DNA of 17,950 bases, from NCBI GenBank assembly GCA_964345695.1, contig CAYFSC010000046.1:1-17950 (forward strand), written 5' to 3'. Positions 6,927 through 15,135 of the stretch are shown here, piece after piece. Every line of letters begins with the position of its first letter. The stretch's first letter is position 1. The notes under the pieces were generated by a model. The model was not told where the DNA came from and did not search any database. It was given only the letters and a program-made list of their open reading frames with translations. The stretch comes from CAYFSC01 sp964345695. GTDB lineage: Bacteria > Bacteroidota > Rhodothermia > Rhodothermales > Salinibacteraceae. Both the position numbers and the translations under genes were made by a program.

Positions 6927-8937
6927 AGTCGCGCGTCCAGACGTTGTTCGCACGGTCGACATCGGGGAAGACGTGGTCGGCGTCGATCTCCACGCGCCGC
7001 ACCGTACTGCCGGCGGGGACGGCCACCGAGGTCGTGACGGAAGTGCGTCCTTGCAGCCAGGCGTCGACCGGAATCGTGCGGGACACGGTCTCGCCGTTCG
7101 CAAGCGTGACGGTCAGGCGCACTGGCATCGGCACGCGGCCCTCGTCCGCCACGCGCACCGAAACCTCGTTGCTCTGCACCGAGACGTCGTCGATGGCCTG
7201 GTCGAGCGTCCACGTCGTGAAGTACCAGCTGTACCAGAACCAGTCGAGGTCGCGACCGGCCACGCGCTCGACGGTATTGAAGAAGTCGGACGGATACGGA
7301 TGCTTGTACGCCCAGGAGTCCATGAACGTCTGATAGGCGCGGTTGAAGGTTTCCGCGCCGAGCAGTCCGCGCAGCGCAACGTAGACGGTGGCCGGTTTCC
7401 GATAGGAGGCCACGCCGAAGGCGGCGCCGGAGGTGTGGAAATCGGACCAGCGCATCATCGGGCCTTCGCGGCTGGAGCGGGCGAACTCGACGTAGTCTTG
7501 GCGATCCGACGCGATGGCGTTCGACGTGTCGAAGTAGTCGCCGCGCGCTACGTTTTCGTTGAAGCTGGTGGTGCCCTCATCCATCCAGGAGTAGCGGCGC
7601 TCGTTGGTGTTCACGATGAACGGCATCCACATGTGGGCGAGTTCGTGGGCGGTCACGGCGTAGAGCATGCGGGCCGAGTTGTTGTTGTAGTCGCCCATGA
7701 TCGTCATCATCGGGAATTCCATGCCGCCGCCAATGATGCCGCCGCCCTCGACGGCCGTCATGTGCGGCCAGGGGTACGGAACCCCGGTATGGCGGGCGTG
7801 CTGCGTGATGGAATGCTGCTGGTACTTCGTGACCTCGGCCCATTTCGGAGCCGATTCGCGCCAGAACGTATGGATCTGTGTGGAGTCGGCCCGGCCGTCG
7901 CCGTTGCGGTCGCCGGCAGCGGTGCGGGCGGCCTCCCAGTAGCTGTTGCGCGACAGGTGAAACGCGGCGTCGCGCACCCGATCGGCCGAGAAGCGCCACA
8001 TGAGCGTGTCGCTCGGGGCGTCGGCGGTGCCCGTCTGGTCGGGCGTGAGGATGCGCATCGGTGTGTCGCTGCGGATGGCCTGCTCCCGGCGCTGTGCCAC
8101 TTCGGGCGAGAGCACGTCGCCGGGGTTCTGCAGCGTGCCGGTGGCCTGTACGACCCATGACTCGGGGGCGTGGATCGTGAGGTCGTACGAGGCGAAGTCG
8201 GAGTAGAACTCGGCGCGTCCACGGAACGGGGCGTCCATCCAGCCGGTCACGTCGTCGTAGACGGACACAATGGGATACCAGTAGGCAAGGAAGAAGAGGT
8301 CGTCGCCGCTGTAGCCCATGCGCCCGCCTGCGCCCTTCTGGGGAATGGTAAATGACCAGTCGACCTCGATTGTCGCCGTGGCGCCGGAGGGGATCGGGCT
8401 CGTCGGGAAGAGAACGAGCTGCGTGTTGCGCACGGCATACCCTACGCCATCGGCGGCGCCTCGCCGTGCTTCGACGCCGTTCAAGGCGATACGGTCGAGC
8501 GTCACGCCGCCCGTGATTTCCTGTCCTTCGTTGCGCACGACGCCGGGCTTGTGGACGTTTTGAGCCAGCTCCAGGTGCAGGCGGTCGAGCGCGTCGGGCG
8601 AGTTGTTGGTGTAGGTGATGGTGCCGGAGCCCTCCAGGCGCTTCTCGTCAGGATGGACGCGCGCCGTGAGGTCGTACGCGGCTTCCTGCTGCCAGTAGCT
8701 GGGTCCGGGGCGGCCGGTTGTCGTGCGCGTTCCGTTCTGGACGGCCGGCTCGAAGCCCTGCTCGGGTGTCGGTGCGTGCGGCAGCGGGCGGTCCGGCTCG
8801 ATGGATTGCGGAGCAGAAGCCGGCGGGGCCTGCTCGGATGAGGTCGAGGACGGACTTGGTGACTGCGATGTGGATGCACAGCCCGCAAGAAGCGCGATGC
8901 CGGTAAGGATGGCCGTCCAGCGAAGGCGTCGTGTCAT
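6922..8937 (-). CDS. M1-family metallopeptidase, lipoprotein
   Basis: A 671-residue zinc aminopeptidase-like enzyme, probably anchored in the envelope. The ATG at 8937 is preferred over a TTG two codons upstream because it starts a clean lipoprotein signal: MTRRLRW, hydrophobic core, lipobox LLAGC with C20, then a Ser/Pro-rich linker to about residue 48. The M1 zinc site is HELAH at 431-435 with E454 eighteen residues further (HExxH-18-E), preceded by the substrate-binding GGGMEF motif near 403-408. An unusual DxNxDGxxD loop (D343, N345, D347, D351) resembles a calcium-binding EF-hand or dockerin loop. The gene is convergent with the kinase gene, and an intrinsic terminator separates it from the upstream S41 gene, so it probably has its own promoter. 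Peptide trimming for nutrition or envelope turnover is inferred. Confidence 0.92.
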   Translation of the reverse strand: MTRRLRWTAILTGIALLAGCASTSQSPSPSSTSSEQAPPASAPQSIEPDRPLPHAPTPEQGFEPAVQNGTRTTTGRPGPSYWQQEAAYDLTARVHPDEKRLEGSGTITYTNNSPDALDRLHLELAQNVHKPGVVRNEGQEITGGVTLDRIALNGVEARRGAADGVGYAVRNTQLVLFPTSPIPSGATATIEVDWSFTIPQKGAGGRMGYSGDDLFFLAYWYPIVSVYDDVTGWMDAPFRGRAEFYSDFASYDLTIHAPESWVVQATGTLQNPGDVLSPEVAQRREQAIRSDTPMRILTPDQTGTADAPSDTLMWRFSADRVRDAAFHLSRNSYWEAARTAAGDRNGDGRADSTQIHTFWRESAPKWAEVTKYQQHSITQHARHTGVPYPWPHMTAVEGGGIIGGGMEFPMMTIMGDYNNNSARMLYAVTAHELAHMWMPFIVNTNERRYSWMDEGTTSFNENVARGDYFDTSNAIASDRQDYVEFARSSREGPMMRWSDFHTSGAAFGVASYRKPATVYVALRGLLGAETFNRAYQTFMDSWAYKHPYPSDFFNTVERVAGRDLDWFWYSWYFTTWTLDQAIDDVSVQSNEVSVRVADEGRVPMPVRLTVTLANGETVSRTIPVDAWLQGRTSVTTSVAVPAGSTVRRVEIDADHVFPDVDRANNVWTRDS

Positions 8938-8975
8938 GAGCAACGAGAGTCAAGCGAGAAGAGGAACCGCAAAAA

Positions 8976-9010
8976 GCCCAGACCGAGGAAGAGGGCTCCT
9001 CGATCTGGGC
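8976..9010 (-). terminator. Intrinsic terminator of the S41 peptidase gene
   Basis: Bases 8976-8989 pair with 8997-9010 in a 14-bp stem around a 7-base loop. The single non-Watson-Crick position (8983/9003) becomes a G-U pair only in minus-strand RNA, which supports that direction. In that direction the stem is followed by five U (a8971-a8975). It lies about 30 bp after the S41 stop and 39 bp before the M1 gene start. Confidence 0.88.
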
Positions 9011-9041
9011 AGAATGTGGGTGTGACGCGTGGGGATGGAGG

Positions 9042-10745
9042 TCAGTTCATGTCGCCGCCTTGATCCTGGCCGGTCACGGCCGGATCGGACGACGCGTGGT
9101 AGGCCGACAGCTCCTGCGCGTGCGACCACAGCGTGAGAGCCTCCTGCACGACCGGGTCCACCTGGTTGAGGATGGGACGCCAGGCGGAGCTTCCGTACAG
9201 CTGACGGGCGAGCAGCGCTTTCAGGCGGGTCGACACGTACTCATGTGCGCTCTTTGCATCGGCGCGAAGGAAGACGCCCTGGCCCGGATTGGTGGCCGAC
9301 CGGTCGTTGGTCAGCTCCAGGGAATTCTTCTCGGCGAACGTCCAGAAGGAATCGACGACGGCATCGGGCGTCTCGTAGTTCGCCATGAAGGCCTCCTCGC
9401 GCTCGTTCCACTGGTCGCGAATCTCCTGTTCGTGCCGGGCGAACCATCGCGTCATGAAGTTGATGTCGAGCCCGCTTCCGGCGAGGTGCCGTCGGATGGA
9501 AAGCGTGTCGGGCTGCACGACGTGATCCGGGAGGATGCCCCCGCCACCGAAGACGGTGCGACCGTGATCTGTCTGGTAGGCGAGGGAGTCCGGGATGCTT
9601 TCCCTGTACGCGCTGAGGTTAAACGTCGCGTTGTCGATGGTCGAAAACTTCTGTTCGTAGTAGTCTTTCTTCGACCCGTTCTCGTAGGGGGTCTGGACGA
9701 GGCGACCGGCGGGCGTGTAGTAGCGGCCTACGGTCATCTGCAGGAGGCTGCCGTCCGGAAGCTCGAACTGCTTCTGGATGAGGCCCTTGCCGAAGGTACG
9801 CTGGCCGACGACGTAGGCGCGATCGTGATCTTGCAGCGCGCCGGTCACGATCTCGCTCGCCGAGGCCGACTGGCCGTTCACCAGCACGATGACAGGCTTG
9901 TCCTCAAACGCGCCGCCCCCCGTAGCCCGATACTTGTTGTTCATGCTCGACTTGCGGCCTTTCGTCTGTAAAACCGTCATGCCGGCGCCCAGCATTTCGT
10001 CGGCAACCTCGATGGCCGAGCGCATCACGCCGCCCGGATTGCTACGCAGGTCGAGCACGAGGCGCTCCATCCCCTGATCCTTGAGCATCTCCATCTTCTC
10101 CATGAACTCGTCGTGGGTCGTCATGGAAAACCGGTCGATCTCGATGTACCCGGTCTGGTCGTCCATCATGTACGCCGTGTTGATGGAGTAGAGTGGGATC
10201 TCGTCGCGCGTGACCGAGAAGGTGTACGTGCGGTCCATCCCGGGCCGGTAGACCGTCATCCGCACCTCTGTGTCGACCGGTCCCTTCAGGCGCTTCTGGA
10301 TGCCGCGCGACTTGAGGCCTACGGCTGTCGAATCCTCGATTTCCACGATCCGGTCGCCTGCCATGATGCCGACCTTGTCGCTCGGACCGTCGGCAATCGG
10401 GGTGATGACGCGAGCGGTATCGCGCACCATCTCGAACATGATGCCGATGCCTCCGAACGAGCCTTCGTAGCTGTCGCGCACCTGCTTCACGTCTTCCTCC
10501 GGGATGTAGCTGGAGTGCGGATCGAGGTGCTCCAGCATGCCCTTGATGCCTTCCTCAGCGACGGGGCCGGAACTGACGGGATCGACGTACTGGCGATTGA
10601 TGATGACAAACGCCTTTTCCAGTTTCTTGAGCTGCTGGAAGGTATCGCCGTCCGAGAAGTACGAGTCCAGTTGAACGCCGAGCACAGCCCCGAGCATGAG
10701 CAGGGCCAGGGCTGGGAGGATGTAATACCGGTTGAAACGCGTCAT
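9042..10745 (-). CDS. S41-family C-terminal processing protease (CtpA/Prc-like)
   Basis: A 567-residue periplasmic serine protease that trims or degrades envelope proteins from their C-termini. Residues about 7-26 are a hydrophobic signal or anchor helix (YYILPALALLML). A PDZ domain spans about 95-180 (GGIGIMFEM, then GPSDKVGIMAGDRIVEI). The catalytic S41 core follows: LDLRSNPGG near 231-239, Ser295 within SASASE, and the Lys/Gln pair K320 and Q324 in FGKGLIQ, with the 25-residue Ser-Lys spacing seen in E. coli Tsp. About 200 residues past the active site form the extended C-terminal region common in Bacteroidota homologues. The ATG at 10745 gives a good signal helix. The gene is transcribed away from deoB across a 354-bp spacer and ends in a strong terminator. 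The specific substrate is not predictable. Confidence 0.93.
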   Translation of the reverse strand: MTRFNRYYILPALALLMLGAVLGVQLDSYFSDGDTFQQLKKLEKAFVIINRQYVDPVSSGPVAEEGIKGMLEHLDPHSSYIPEEDVKQVRDSYEGSFGGIGIMFEMVRDTARVITPIADGPSDKVGIMAGDRIVEIEDSTAVGLKSRGIQKRLKGPVDTEVRMTVYRPGMDRTYTFSVTRDEIPLYSINTAYMMDDQTGYIEIDRFSMTTHDEFMEKMEMLKDQGMERLVLDLRSNPGGVMRSAIEVADEMLGAGMTVLQTKGRKSSMNNKYRATGGGAFEDKPVIVLVNGQSASASEIVTGALQDHDRAYVVGQRTFGKGLIQKQFELPDGSLLQMTVGRYYTPAGRLVQTPYENGSKKDYYEQKFSTIDNATFNLSAYRESIPDSLAYQTDHGRTVFGGGGILPDHVVQPDTLSIRRHLAGSGLDINFMTRWFARHEQEIRDQWNEREEAFMANYETPDAVVDSFWTFAEKNSLELTNDRSATNPGQGVFLRADAKSAHEYVSTRLKALLARQLYGSSAWRPILNQVDPVVQEALTLWSHAQELSAYHASSDPAVTGQDQGGDMN

Positions 10746-11099
10746 AAAGTCGTCAGAAAGCCGTGCAGTGGCGAGTTAGGGTGGAAGCAAACGGGCCGAC
10801 TCGGGATGTCGAGGGCACGGTCCGGTGAGGGCTCTCCGGAAACCGCCGACGCTCCGACAAAGCCGATAATCTGTACTTCACACGAAACGGTTTGTTGCAG
10901 CCCCCACCGCGCTGAGGGCGTGGAGCTCCCGCGCACAGAGGCCGATTGCGTTCCTGTTCCGTTATGGTGACATTTCAGGCGGCGGCGTTTCGGCGGCAGG
11001 GATTTCCGGAAGGGAGTGAACCTACGACCGAACCCCCGGTCTCATCAAGTCCGTCTGCATCGATCCACTCTCGCTTCTGGTTCACGACGAGCTCGTTTC
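10746..11099. other. Divergent intergenic region between the S41 gene and deoB
   Basis: A 354-bp gap that should hold promoters for both divergent genes. I looked for the Bacteroidota-type TTTG / TAnnTTTG pair on both strands and found no convincing match. A C/G-rich stretch (about 10976-11000) contains short GGCGGC repeats. No small gene is supported. Confidence 0.5.
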
Positions 11100-12281
11100 A
11101 TGCTGTTTATCACCATCATTCTCGACGGCGTGGGCATCGGCGCTCAGCCCGATGCCGACCAATACGGCGATGCCGGGAGCGACACGCTCGGTCACGTCTG
11201 CGCAGCCTGCCGTCCGACCCTGCCGCACCTGGCAGAACTCGGCCTGGGGTGTATTCGGCCGCTCGACGGCATCGTGTGCCCGGATGCACCCACGGCGCAC
11301 TACGGACGGATGCAGGAGGTCTCGGCCGGGAAGGACAGCACGACCGGTCACTGGGAGCTCGCCGGACTGCAACTCGACCGCCCGTTCCCCACGTATCCCG
11401 ACGGGTTCCCGGGCGCGGTCATCGAAGCGTTTATCGACAAAACGGGGTGCGGCGGTGTGCTGGGCAACAAACCGGAGTCCGGCACGGTCATCATCGAGGA
11501 ACTCGGGGAGAAGCACGCCGAAACGGGCCACCCCATCGTGTACACGTCGGCGGACAGCGTCTTTCAGATCGCGGCGCACAAGGAGGTCATCCCGCTTGAT
11601 CGGCTCTACGAACTGTGTCGCATCGCCCGTGACGAGGTGTGCGTCGGCGAGCACGGCGTGGGACGGGTCATCGCCCGCCCCTTCGTCGGGGAGCCCGGCG
11701 ACTACACGCGCATCTCGGAGGAGCGGCGCGACTACTCGCGGACGCCGGACGACCCGCCCCTCCAGCAGGTCCTCCAGGAGAACGGCGTGCAGACGATTGC
11801 CATCGGCAAGATCGGCGACCTATTTGCGGACGTCGGGTTTGACACGATTACGAAAACGAAAGGCAACCAGGAGGGTGTGGACGCCACGCTGGATGCGATC
11901 CGCGCCTACCGCGACGCTCCGCAGCCCACGTTCGTGTGGACGAACCTCGTGGACTTCGACCAGGCGTACGGCCATCGCAACGACCCGGACGGCTTCGCCG
12001 CCGCGCTCGAAGCGTTCGACCGGCGCCTGCCTGAGATTCTGTCGACGCTGCCCGAGGAGGCCCGCCTCGTCCTCACGGCCGACCACGGAAACGATCCTAC
12101 AACCGGCAGCACGGATCACGCTCGCGAGTACGTGCCGCTCTTGGCCTATCAGTCGAGCATCCCGGCCTCCGGCGGAGGGAAAGACCTCGGCCTGCGCGCG
12201 TCGTTCGACGCCCACGCCGCTACGGTCGCCGACTTCTTCGCGGTGCCGTTTGAAACGGAGGGAGCGCCCTTCGAGACGTGA
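11100..12281 (+). CDS. deoB: Phosphopentomutase
   Basis: A 393-residue Mn-dependent enzyme of the alkaline phosphatase superfamily that interconverts ribose-1-phosphate (or deoxyribose-1-phosphate) and ribose-5-phosphate, linking nucleoside salvage to the pentose phosphate pathway in the cytoplasm. The ATG at 11100 is chosen because the protein then begins directly with the metal-binding strand MLFITIILDGVGIG (D9), as family members do. An upstream in-frame ATG at 11016 would add 28 basic residues with no family counterpart. Other signatures are GKDSTTGHWE (77-86) around the phospho-threonine and ADHGNDPTT followed by DHAREYVPLL near the C-terminus, which supply metal ligands. Length matches DeoB (about 390-405). 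No other nucleoside-catabolism genes are adjacent. It is convergent with pcm, 84 bp apart. Confidence 0.94.
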   Translation: MLFITIILDGVGIGAQPDADQYGDAGSDTLGHVCAACRPTLPHLAELGLGCIRPLDGIVCPDAPTAHYGRMQEVSAGKDSTTGHWELAGLQLDRPFPTYPDGFPGAVIEAFIDKTGCGGVLGNKPESGTVIIEELGEKHAETGHPIVYTSADSVFQIAAHKEVIPLDRLYELCRIARDEVCVGEHGVGRVIARPFVGEPGDYTRISEERRDYSRTPDDPPLQQVLQENGVQTIAIGKIGDLFADVGFDTITKTKGNQEGVDATLDAIRAYRDAPQPTFVWTNLVDFDQAYGHRNDPDGFAAALEAFDRRLPEILSTLPEEARLVLTADHGNDPTTGSTDHAREYVPLLAYQSSIPASGGGKDLGLRASFDAHAATVADFFAVPFETEGAPFET

Positions 12282-12365
12282 CGAGTGAACGAGCCATGAC
12301 GAGGGCGCCGCAGAGCCCGGAGATCTGGTATCGTGAGGACAGGTTGCGTGCCGGCGCTGAACGCG

Positions 12366-13049
12366 TCAGGGGTCCGGCTCGCCGCTGACGAGCGGGACGA
12401 AGCGAAACGAGTGGAATTCCTCGTGCTCGTAGTCGTGCACGCCCGGGCCGGTGCGATGGATACGCGTCATGCGCTGGCCGCCGGAGCCGCCGACGGGGAT
12501 CACAAGGCGCCCGCCGCGGTGCTCGTTGGGCTCACGAAGCTGCTCCAGGAGCGGGTCCGGAACTTCGGGCGCGGCGGCCGTCACGACGATGCCGTCGTAC
12601 GGGGCAAACGCGGGCCATCCCTTCGTGCCGTCGCCGTGCCGGGTGCGCACCGGGTAGCCGAGGTCGTCCAGCAGCTTGGCGCTTCGCTCCAGCAGCGGTT
12701 TGTGGCGTTCGATGGAGAAGACGCGGGCCCCCATCTCGCACAGCACGGCCGCCTGGTAGCCGCTGCCGGTGCCCACCTCCAGCACGCGGTCGTTCGGCTC
12801 CACGGCCAGAAGGGATGTCTCGTAGGCCACCGTAAAGGGCTGGGAGATCGTCTGATCCATGCCGATGGGCAGCGCCTCGTCGGCATAGGCCCGGCTCTTG
12901 AAGGCGGGCGCCACAAACTTGTGGCGCGGGACGGACCCGATCGCCTCCAGCACGCGCTCGTCGTCGATGCCCCGCTCCCGAAGCTGGTCGACGAGGCGCT
13001 GACGCCGGCGGTGAAATCTGCGATCGGGACGGTCGTCCGGAGAGGCCAT
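12366..13049 (-). CDS. pcm: Protein-L-isoaspartate O-methyltransferase
   Basis: A 227-residue SAM-dependent methyltransferase that methylates isoaspartyl residues so that damaged proteins can be repaired. The family-specific TISQP motif is at 67-71, and the SAM-binding glycine loop LEVGTGSGYQ lies near 90-99. An acidic ribose contact (E114 in FSIERH) follows. The C-terminal strand VPLVSGEP matches the family ending. Length is typical (about 210-230). The first 20 residues are very Arg-rich. The gene starts 33 bp after the stop of the diadenylate cyclase gene on the same strand, so the two are probably co-transcribed. Its stop faces deoB. The call is firm. Confidence 0.93.
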   Translation of the reverse strand: MASPDDRPDRRFHRRRQRLVDQLRERGIDDERVLEAIGSVPRHKFVAPAFKSRAYADEALPIGMDQTISQPFTVAYETSLLAVEPNDRVLEVGTGSGYQAAVLCEMGARVFSIERHKPLLERSAKLLDDLGYPVRTRHGDGTKGWPAFAPYDGIVVTAAAPEVPDPLLEQLREPNEHRGGRLVIPVGGSGGQRMTRIHRTGPGVHDYEHEEFHSFRFVPLVSGEPDP

Positions 13050-13082
13050 GACGGGCGGAACGGTCGGTGGGAGAGAACAGGC

Positions 13083-13889
13083 TCAGGCGGCCGTGCTCAG
13101 GCTCTGACTCGTCGGCTGCTGAGAAGAGAGTGCGTTGGTCAGATACGTACGCAGCTCCTCGGGGGTGATGTTGGAGATGAGCGCCCCGTCGCGCGAGACG
13201 CTGATGTTGCCCGTTTCCTCCGACACCACGACGACGAACGCGTCGGTCTGCTCCGTAAGGCCCACGGCCGCGCGATGCCGAAGGCCGAGCTGCGGGCTCA
13301 GCTTCATGCTCGTCGACACCGGAAGGATGCAGCGGGCCGCCTCGATGCAGCGGTCGGCGACGATCACGGCACCATCATGCAGGGGGTTCTGGCCGTAGAA
13401 GATCGTCATGAGCAAATCAGCCGAGAGGTCGGCGCGCAGCGGCTTGCCGGTCTCGACGTAGCTACGCAGGCCGGTGGCCCGCTGAAAGGCGATGAGGGCA
13501 CCCGTCTGGTTGCTGCTCATCTCTTCGACGGCCGACACCGTCTCGTCCACGATCTCGCTCTGGTCGCCCGTCGACACGAAGCGACGGATGATCGGGTTCT
13601 CACTCAGCACCGACGACACTGTAAGCAGCAGTCGCCGAATCTCCGGCTGAAAGATGATGATGACGGAAAGGACGAAGACCTGGTTGAAGTAGCTGAAGAT
13701 CCGCACCAGGACCGTCATGTCGAGCGCCCACACGACGATCTGGATGAGAAAGAGCACCCCGATCCCAAAGGCAATCTGGACCGCAATCGTCCCCCGCATC
13801 AGCTGGTAGAGCTGGTAGAGGACATAGGCGACGAGCGCGATCTCGACGATGTCGCCAGGACCAATCCCGATAATCTCGAAGATCGTCAA
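13083..13889 (-). CDS. cdaA: Membrane diadenylate cyclase
   Basis: A 268-residue enzyme that makes the second messenger c-di-AMP from two ATP; relatives regulate potassium uptake, osmotic balance and the cell wall. Three hydrophobic segments fill the N-terminus (about 15-30, 36-55 and 61-80), followed by a short linker helix and the DAC domain (about 100-250). The catalytic motifs are DGA at 172-174 in LHDGAVIV and RHR at 204-206 in GLRHRAAVG, with EE at 224-225. All are intact. In Firmicutes cdaA is usually followed by cdaR and glmM; neither is here. The gene lies between folP and pcm on the minus strand. The folP-cdaA neighbourhood is, from memory, common in Bacteroidota. Function is confident; its regulation here is unknown. 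Confidence 0.94.
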   Translation of the reverse strand: MTIFEIIGIGPGDIVEIALVAYVLYQLYQLMRGTIAVQIAFGIGVLFLIQIVVWALDMTVLVRIFSYFNQVFVLSVIIIFQPEIRRLLLTVSSVLSENPIIRRFVSTGDQSEIVDETVSAVEEMSSNQTGALIAFQRATGLRSYVETGKPLRADLSADLLMTIFYGQNPLHDGAVIVADRCIEAARCILPVSTSMKLSPQLGLRHRAAVGLTEQTDAFVVVVSEETGNISVSRDGALISNITPEELRTYLTNALSSQQPTSQSLSTAA

Positions 13890-13949
13890 GGGCGCGGAAG
13901 AAAAGGATTCGAAAGAAAATACGACAACTTGGACCGATCAGCGGGGATC

Positions 13950-13963
13950 GAGTTCAGAGTTCG
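13950..13963. repeat. Short heptad pair, unit GAGTTCA/G
   Basis: GAGTTCA is followed directly by GAGTTCG, and the next seven bases start GAG again. It lies in the folP-cdaA spacer, 56 bp (8 x 7) before the start of the larger heptad array at 14006, so the two are in the same seven-base phase. With only two clear units this could be chance. Confidence 0.5.
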
Positions 13964-14005
13964 GAGCCGGCATGCGCTTGTGCCCTGCGCACGCAGCGCG
14001 AGCCG

Positions 14006-14040
14006 CAACCTTCAACCTACAACCTGCAACCTACAACCCG
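14006..14040. repeat. Heptad array, unit CAACCTR
   Basis: Five consecutive units read CAACCTT, CAACCTA, CAACCTG, CAACCTA and CAACCCG. Every unit keeps CAACC and varies only in the last two bases. It begins six bases beyond the folP stop codon in transcription order. In folP sense the unit is YAGGTTG-like, that is G/T-rich. Confidence 0.92.
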
Positions 14041-14046
14041 AAACGC

Positions 14047-14961
14047 CTACGCCTGCACCGTGCGGTGCCACAAGCGCAGCATGTCGGCGGTGGCGGCCAC
14101 GTCGTGGGTGCGCACGAGCGTGGCGCCGCGCATCAGCGCCACTGCCGTGGCACCGAGCGATCCGTGCAGGCGCTCGCCTACGGGCCGCGGGGCGTCGTCG
14201 GTGCCCAAGACTGCACCGATGGTGCTCTTGCGCGAGATCCCGACGAGAACGGGGCGGTCCAGGGCAAGCAGGCGGTCGACGCGGTTGACGAGGCGCAGGT
14301 TCTGCGCGACTGTCTTCCCGAACCCGAACCCAGGGTCGACGGCGAGATGCGCAACGCCCGCCTCCTCGGCAATCTCGATGGAGCGACGAACGGATGCCAC
14401 GACGGCGTCGAGGACATCGTCGTACGAAGGCGCTTCGGTGAGCGCGCCGGGCTCGTTGACCGAGTGCATGAGGATCATCGGCGCGCCGTGGTCGGCCGCC
14501 ACCGCCGCGGTTTCCGGATGATGGCGCAGGCCCGTCACGTCGTTCACGATGTGGGCGCCCGCCTCCAGCGCCGCCGCGGCCACCTCGGGCTTGTACGTGT
14601 CGATGGAGAGCAGCGCCTCCGGATGGCGGTCGGCGATCGCCGTCACGACCGGAAGCACGCGGTCGCGCTCCTCCTGTGCTGAAAGAGGGTCGGCGCCCGG
14701 CCGTGTCGACTCGCCGCCGATGTCGATGATGGAGGCCCCGGCGCGGAGCATCTCGGCGGTGCGGGAGAGCGCGTCGTCGACCGCGGTGTACTGGCCTCCG
14801 TCGGAGAACGAGTCGGGCGTCACGTTCAGAATGCCCATCAGGTGGGCTCCGCCCTCCGGCGCTCCAGGCCGGCAATCGAGGGTATGCCCGCGGCAGTCCA
14901 GCACAAAGCGGTCCGCCGGAAAGGAGGCAGGGTCGAACGTTCCATGCAGCGAAGGAGTCAT
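14047..14961 (-). CDS. folP: Dihydropteroate synthase
   Basis: A 304-residue cytoplasmic TIM-barrel enzyme that joins para-aminobenzoate to dihydropterin pyrophosphate in folate synthesis and is the target of sulfonamides. Signatures in order are NVTPDSFSDGG (46-56), IGGESTRPGA (81-90), SIDTYKPEVA (119-128), NDVTG (140-144), DPGFGFGKT, GISRKS, and a final HDV loop near the C-terminus. The ATG at 14961 gives a 40-residue lead before the first strand. An in-frame ATG at 15018 is possible but adds a sequence with no clear counterpart, and the frame open further to 15171 would overlap the divergent gene. No other folate genes are adjacent. The cdaA gene lies 157 bp downstream on the same strand, separated by heptad repeats. 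Confidence 0.95.
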   Translation of the reverse strand: MTPSLHGTFDPASFPADRFVLDCRGHTLDCRPGAPEGGAHLMGILNVTPDSFSDGGQYTAVDDALSRTAEMLRAGASIIDIGGESTRPGADPLSAQEERDRVLPVVTAIADRHPEALLSIDTYKPEVAAAALEAGAHIVNDVTGLRHHPETAAVAADHGAPMILMHSVNEPGALTEAPSYDDVLDAVVASVRRSIEIAEEAGVAHLAVDPGFGFGKTVAQNLRLVNRVDRLLALDRPVLVGISRKSTIGAVLGTDDAPRPVGERLHGSLGATAVALMRGATLVRTHDVAATADMLRLWHRTVQA

Positions 14962-15135
14962 GGGGCGCGACGTGTGAAGGACAGAAGCAGACGGCCAGAC
15001 AGCGGATCCTGCGGACATCTTACGGGTGCGAACTCTTCGCGTTACGGAGAATACACACGACAGCGAGAAGAGAAGAGCCGATCGGGTGTAATGGCCGTAA
15101 AATTTTGGGCTTCTCGACGTGCGTTCTCCGAAACG

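Noticed and set aside
6637..8160. A 507-residue plus-strand open frame
   Set aside because: It overlaps the kinase 3' end and lies antisense to the M1 peptidase; composition is that of a shadow frame.
12276..12303. Another heptad array after the deoB stop (GACGAG-like units)
   Set aside because: The GACGAG and AACGAG cores are spaced irregularly and do not hold a seven-base phase.
14006..14040. CRISPR array
   Set aside because: Units are seven bases long with no spacers, far from CRISPR repeat-spacer geometry, and no cas genes are present.
12333..14288. A 651-residue plus-strand open frame
   Set aside because: It lies opposite pcm and cdaA, both confidently assigned on the minus strand, and its protein has no family features.
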